A stretch of 8,925 bases of DNA, taken from CAYRML01 sp964425485 (GTDB lineage: Bacteria > Bacillota > Dehalobacteriia > UBA4068). Below the pieces are notes generated by a model that saw nothing but the letters and a program-made list of their open reading frames with translations, was not told where the DNA came from and ran no database searches. Where the stretch lies: positions 1 through 8,925 of the forward strand of contig CAYRML010000056.1 in assembly GCA_964425485.1 (NCBI GenBank), written 5' to 3'. The stretch's first letter is position 1. Each line of letters starts with the position of its first letter. Below are positions 7,118-8,925 of the stretch, in pieces. The position numbers and the translations under genes are program-made.

Positions 7118-7617
7118 CTTATTTGTCCGATATCCGTCAAAATGGCGGTTTGCAGAGAACGCATAACTTGTTCATCTTCTTTTTCTGTATGGTCATAACC
7201 CAAAAGATGCAACAGCCCATGCACAAACAGAAAAAATATTTCCCTTTCCAAACTGTGTCCATATTCCTGGGCCTGCTCGGCGGCCCTGGCGGCACAGATT
7301 ATGATATCCCCTAAAAGAAGATTTTCGCCGGGCAGAAAATCATGCTCCGATAAATAAGCGGCTACATCCTCTTCCAGAGGGAAAGAAAGCACATCGGTCA
7401 CGGCATTTTTATAACGATACTGATAATTCAGCTGCTGAATTTCTTCCTCCTCCACAAACAACAAACTTATCTCTATTTCTGTCCCCTCATTATCAAGAAT
7501 CTGCTTGAGACCTGTTTTCCGCATTGTCATCAGAGCCGCTTGCCGCAGACGGGATTTCAGGTTTGGCGGCAGGGTCAGTTGTTTTTGCTGATTCTGAATC
7601 ATCAAGCAGATTGACAT
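7114..7617 (-). CDS. ybeY: Endoribonuclease / rRNA maturation factor YbeY
   Basis: YbeY is a zinc-dependent RNase involved in 16S rRNA 3'-end processing and ribosome quality control. From the ATG at 7617 it has 167 residues, a normal length. The zinc motif FVHGLLHLLGYDH carries His133, His137 and His143; earlier are QLNYQYRYKNAVTDVLSFP (about 62-80) and LLLGDIIICAARA. The N-terminus MSICLMIQNQQ fits the first beta strand of the family, so the coding frame really does extend back into pgpH. I chose 7617 because a run of seven G lies 7 nt upstream as a possible SD; ATG at 7623 (169 residues) has it only 1 nt away. A longer frame to 7662 is open but unlikely. With this start, 125 nt overlap the pgpH 3' end in the +1 frame. 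The stop overlaps the dgkA start. Confidence 0.93.
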   Translation of the reverse strand: MSICLMIQNQQKQLTLPPNLKSRLRQAALMTMRKTGLKQILDNEGTEIEISLLFVEEEEIQQLNYQYRYKNAVTDVLSFPLEEDVAAYLSEHDFLPGENLLLGDIIICAARAAEQAQEYGHSLEREIFFLFVHGLLHLLGYDHTEKEDEQVMRSLQTAILTDIGQIR

Positions 7618-8925
7618 TTTCATACCCCCCCATCTCTTTAGCCACTTCCTCTGGATAAACAATACGTTGATGCTGCATACCTGCTAACACCTTGATAAAA
7701 GCCTGGGCAATGATGTCCAAATCCTTAAAGGTCAGATTACATTCCTGCACTTGTTCCTGCTCCAGCTTATGTTTGATCACATCTCGCACTTTTTGCGACA
7801 TATGACTGGGATGCGGATTATCCATGGACTGCACAGCAGCTTGCACACTGTCCGCCAGCATGACGATAGCCGCCTCCTTGGTTTGGGGATTAGGGCCGAG
7901 ATAGCGAAAATCATCCTCTTTGATAGTATCAGGGTTTTCAGCTGTTTCTTTTGCTTTATGATAGAAAAAGCTTAGCACACTGGTGCCATGATGCTGTTCC
8001 ACTATATCGATTATCTCTTCGGGGAAATTATCCTGGCGCAGCATCTCCACACCACTTTTAACATGGGAAGAAAGAATCAGCATACTGAGAGTAGGCTGCA
8101 ATTTATCATGAGGGTTTTCCCCCGGCAGTTGATTTTCTATGAAAAAATAAGGCCGCTTCAGCTTGCCGATATCATGATAATAGGATGCCACGCGCACCAG
8201 CAAAGCGTCGGCATTAACCGACTGCGCCGCGGCCTCGGCCAGATTGCCTACTAATATACTATGATGATAAGTACCGGGTGCCTCCATCATCAGCCGCTTT
8301 AAGAGAGGATGGTTGGAATTGGAGAGCTCCAGCAACCGCACCACCGTGGTGACGCGGAACATGCTTTCCAGAAAAGGCAAAAGACCCAAAGTCAAAATAG
8401 CGGCAAAGACCCCATTGATAACACCCAAAACAATACCATTGACGATTTGCGAAGCAGTATGGTTGTTGAGAAATCCTAAGGCCACAATAGCAACCACATT
8501 GGCAATAACAATATACACACTGGCTTTGAAGAATTTGACTCTTTGCGTAAGAGAATGGGTGGCAAAAATAGCCGTTATACCACCCAAAAGATAGACTATG
8601 GTGCAAGATAACTGCCCGCCGGTCATAATTCCTACAGCCAAACTTAATAAGACCGTAATAAAAATGGCTATGCCACGCCCCAGCAGAACCATCAGCAGCA
8701 TGGAAGCTGCGGCAACAGGAATCAGATAACCGATCTGTGATGCGGTGTCTATATTATCTGAGATATTGATAAGAGTGACCAAGAGGCTGATCAATAAAGT
8801 CAGATTGATAATGGCGCCGATCAGCACTATATTAGATTCCCGGCCTCTGGTCTGTGGTTGGAAGATACGAAGATATAATATCAGCAAAGCATATAAAAGC
8901 ACCACCCAGATTATAATGCCCAGAT
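7493..8925 (-). CDS. pgpH: PgpH-family 7TM-HD phosphohydrolase (c-di-AMP phosphodiesterase), 5' end off window
   Basis: About 476 C-terminal residues are visible and the frame stays open to the right edge. The missing part should be the first membrane helix and the extracellular 7TMR-HDED domain. PgpH of Listeria hydrolyses the second messenger c-di-AMP. What is seen is a multi-helix membrane region (about 8330-8925) beginning LGIIIWVVLLYALLILYL, with NGIVLGVINGVFAAILTLGLLPFLE (about 8365-8440). The cytoplasmic HD domain follows: APGTYHHS, then ASYYHDIGK (His-Asp pair, about 8168-8176), a further His in SSHVKSG, the His-His pair in VEQHHGTS, and LADSVQAAVQS. The family-like core ends near RIVYPEEV. 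After it comes a tail of about 50 residues rich in Ser, Asp, Ala and Asn, most of which overlaps ybeY. The end is a triple in-frame stop TGA-TAA-TGA. The GTG at 8905 is an internal codon, not the start. Confidence 0.95.
   Translation of the reverse strand, partial: LGIIIWVVLLYALLILYLRIFQPQTRGRESNIVLIGAIINLTLLISLLVTLINISDNIDTASQIGYLIPVAAASMLLMVLLGRGIAIFITVLLSLAVGIMTGGQLSCTIVYLLGGITAIFATHSLTQRVKFFKASVYIVIANVVAIVALGFLNNHTASQIVNGIVLGVINGVFAAILTLGLLPFLESMFRVTTVVRLLELSNSNHPLLKRLMMEAPGTYHHSILVGNLAEAAAQSVNADALLVRVASYYHDIGKLKRPYFFIENQLPGENPHDKLQPTLSMLILSSHVKSGVEMLRQDNFPEEIIDIVEQHHGTSVLSFFYHKAKETAENPDTIKEDDFRYLGPNPQTKEAAIVMLADSVQAAVQSMDNPHPSHMSQKVRDVIKHKLEQEQVQECNLTFKDLDIIAQAFIKVLAGMQHQRIVYPEEVAKEMGGYENVNLLDDSESAKTTDPAAKPEIPSAASGSDDNAENRSQADS
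7625..7631 (-). other. G7 homopolymer at the pgpH/ybeY junction
   Basis: Seven consecutive G on the minus strand lie at the point where ybeY takes over from pgpH; in the pgpH frame they read ATG GGG GGG TAT. The run may double as the ybeY Shine-Dalgarno (7 nt before the ATG at 7617). Its length sets the frame. With eight G, pgpH would read GGG GGG GTA TGA and stop in an ATGA overlap with the ybeY ATG at 7623. With six, pgpH would fuse in frame to ybeY. The run itself is certain; its meaning is inference. Confidence 0.7.

Noticed and set aside
8259..8606. Minus-strand open frame of 115 codons within pgpH
   Set aside because: It is in another frame inside the PgpH membrane region; the pgpH frame carries the conserved helices.
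1..8925. A novel defence, mobile or biosynthetic system
   Set aside because: Every long frame with protein-like content belongs to a known housekeeping family. There are no transposase, integrase, toxin-antitoxin or CRISPR-like repeats and no stretch over 300 bases without a gene.

Overview
The window is a compact block of housekeeping genes, all read on the minus strand, so gene order runs from right to left: pgpH (5' end off the window), ybeY, dgkA, a DUF3048 lipoprotein gene, era, recO, glyQ, glyS and ppdK (3' end off the window). The order pgpH-ybeY-dgkA-(x)-era-recO-glyQ-glyS is the classic Firmicutes (Bacillota) arrangement known from Bacillus subtilis. The two-subunit glycyl-tRNA synthetase, the undecaprenol-kinase-type DgkA, the 7TM-HD protein PgpH and the DUF3048 (YerB-like) lipoprotein all fit that phylum. 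The base composition looks moderate by eye. A Negativicutes or clostridial host is plausible, but that is a guess from memory of gene order and protein style and is not shown by the sequence.

Right part (about 4740-8925): pgpH, ybeY, dgkA, the lipoprotein gene, era and recO are separated by at most about 30 nt or overlap, and I see no terminator or promoter between them. They therefore look like one transcription unit. It links c-di-AMP turnover (PgpH), rRNA processing and ribosome assembly (YbeY, Era), lipid-carrier recycling (DgkA), a surface lipoprotein and DNA repair (RecO). The most unusual spot is the pgpH/ybeY junction. There the two reading frames overlap by about 125 nt, starting at a run of seven G (minus strand). 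One more G would end pgpH at a TGA that overlaps an ybeY ATG.

Middle (3817-3980): this is the only real intergenic region. It holds a near-consensus sigma-A promoter for glyQ (TTGACA, 17 bp, TAAAAT) and a leader of about 110 nt with a perfect 10-bp stem-loop. There is also a possible second extended -10 promoter and a possible 20-codon leader ORF whose stop overlaps the glyQ GTG start. I see no T-box element, which usually controls glyQS in Bacillus-type Firmicutes.

Left part (1-3816): glyQ and glyS encode the alpha and beta chains of glycyl-tRNA synthetase and are joined by a TAATG overlap. ppdK (pyruvate phosphate dikinase) follows after only 45 nt with no visible terminator, so it is probably at least partly co-transcribed. 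No mobile element, CRISPR, rRNA or tRNA gene was found, and I see no evidence of a novel multi-gene system. The points worth checking are local: the pgpH/ybeY overlap, the glyQ start and leader, and two departures from the textbook gene order.
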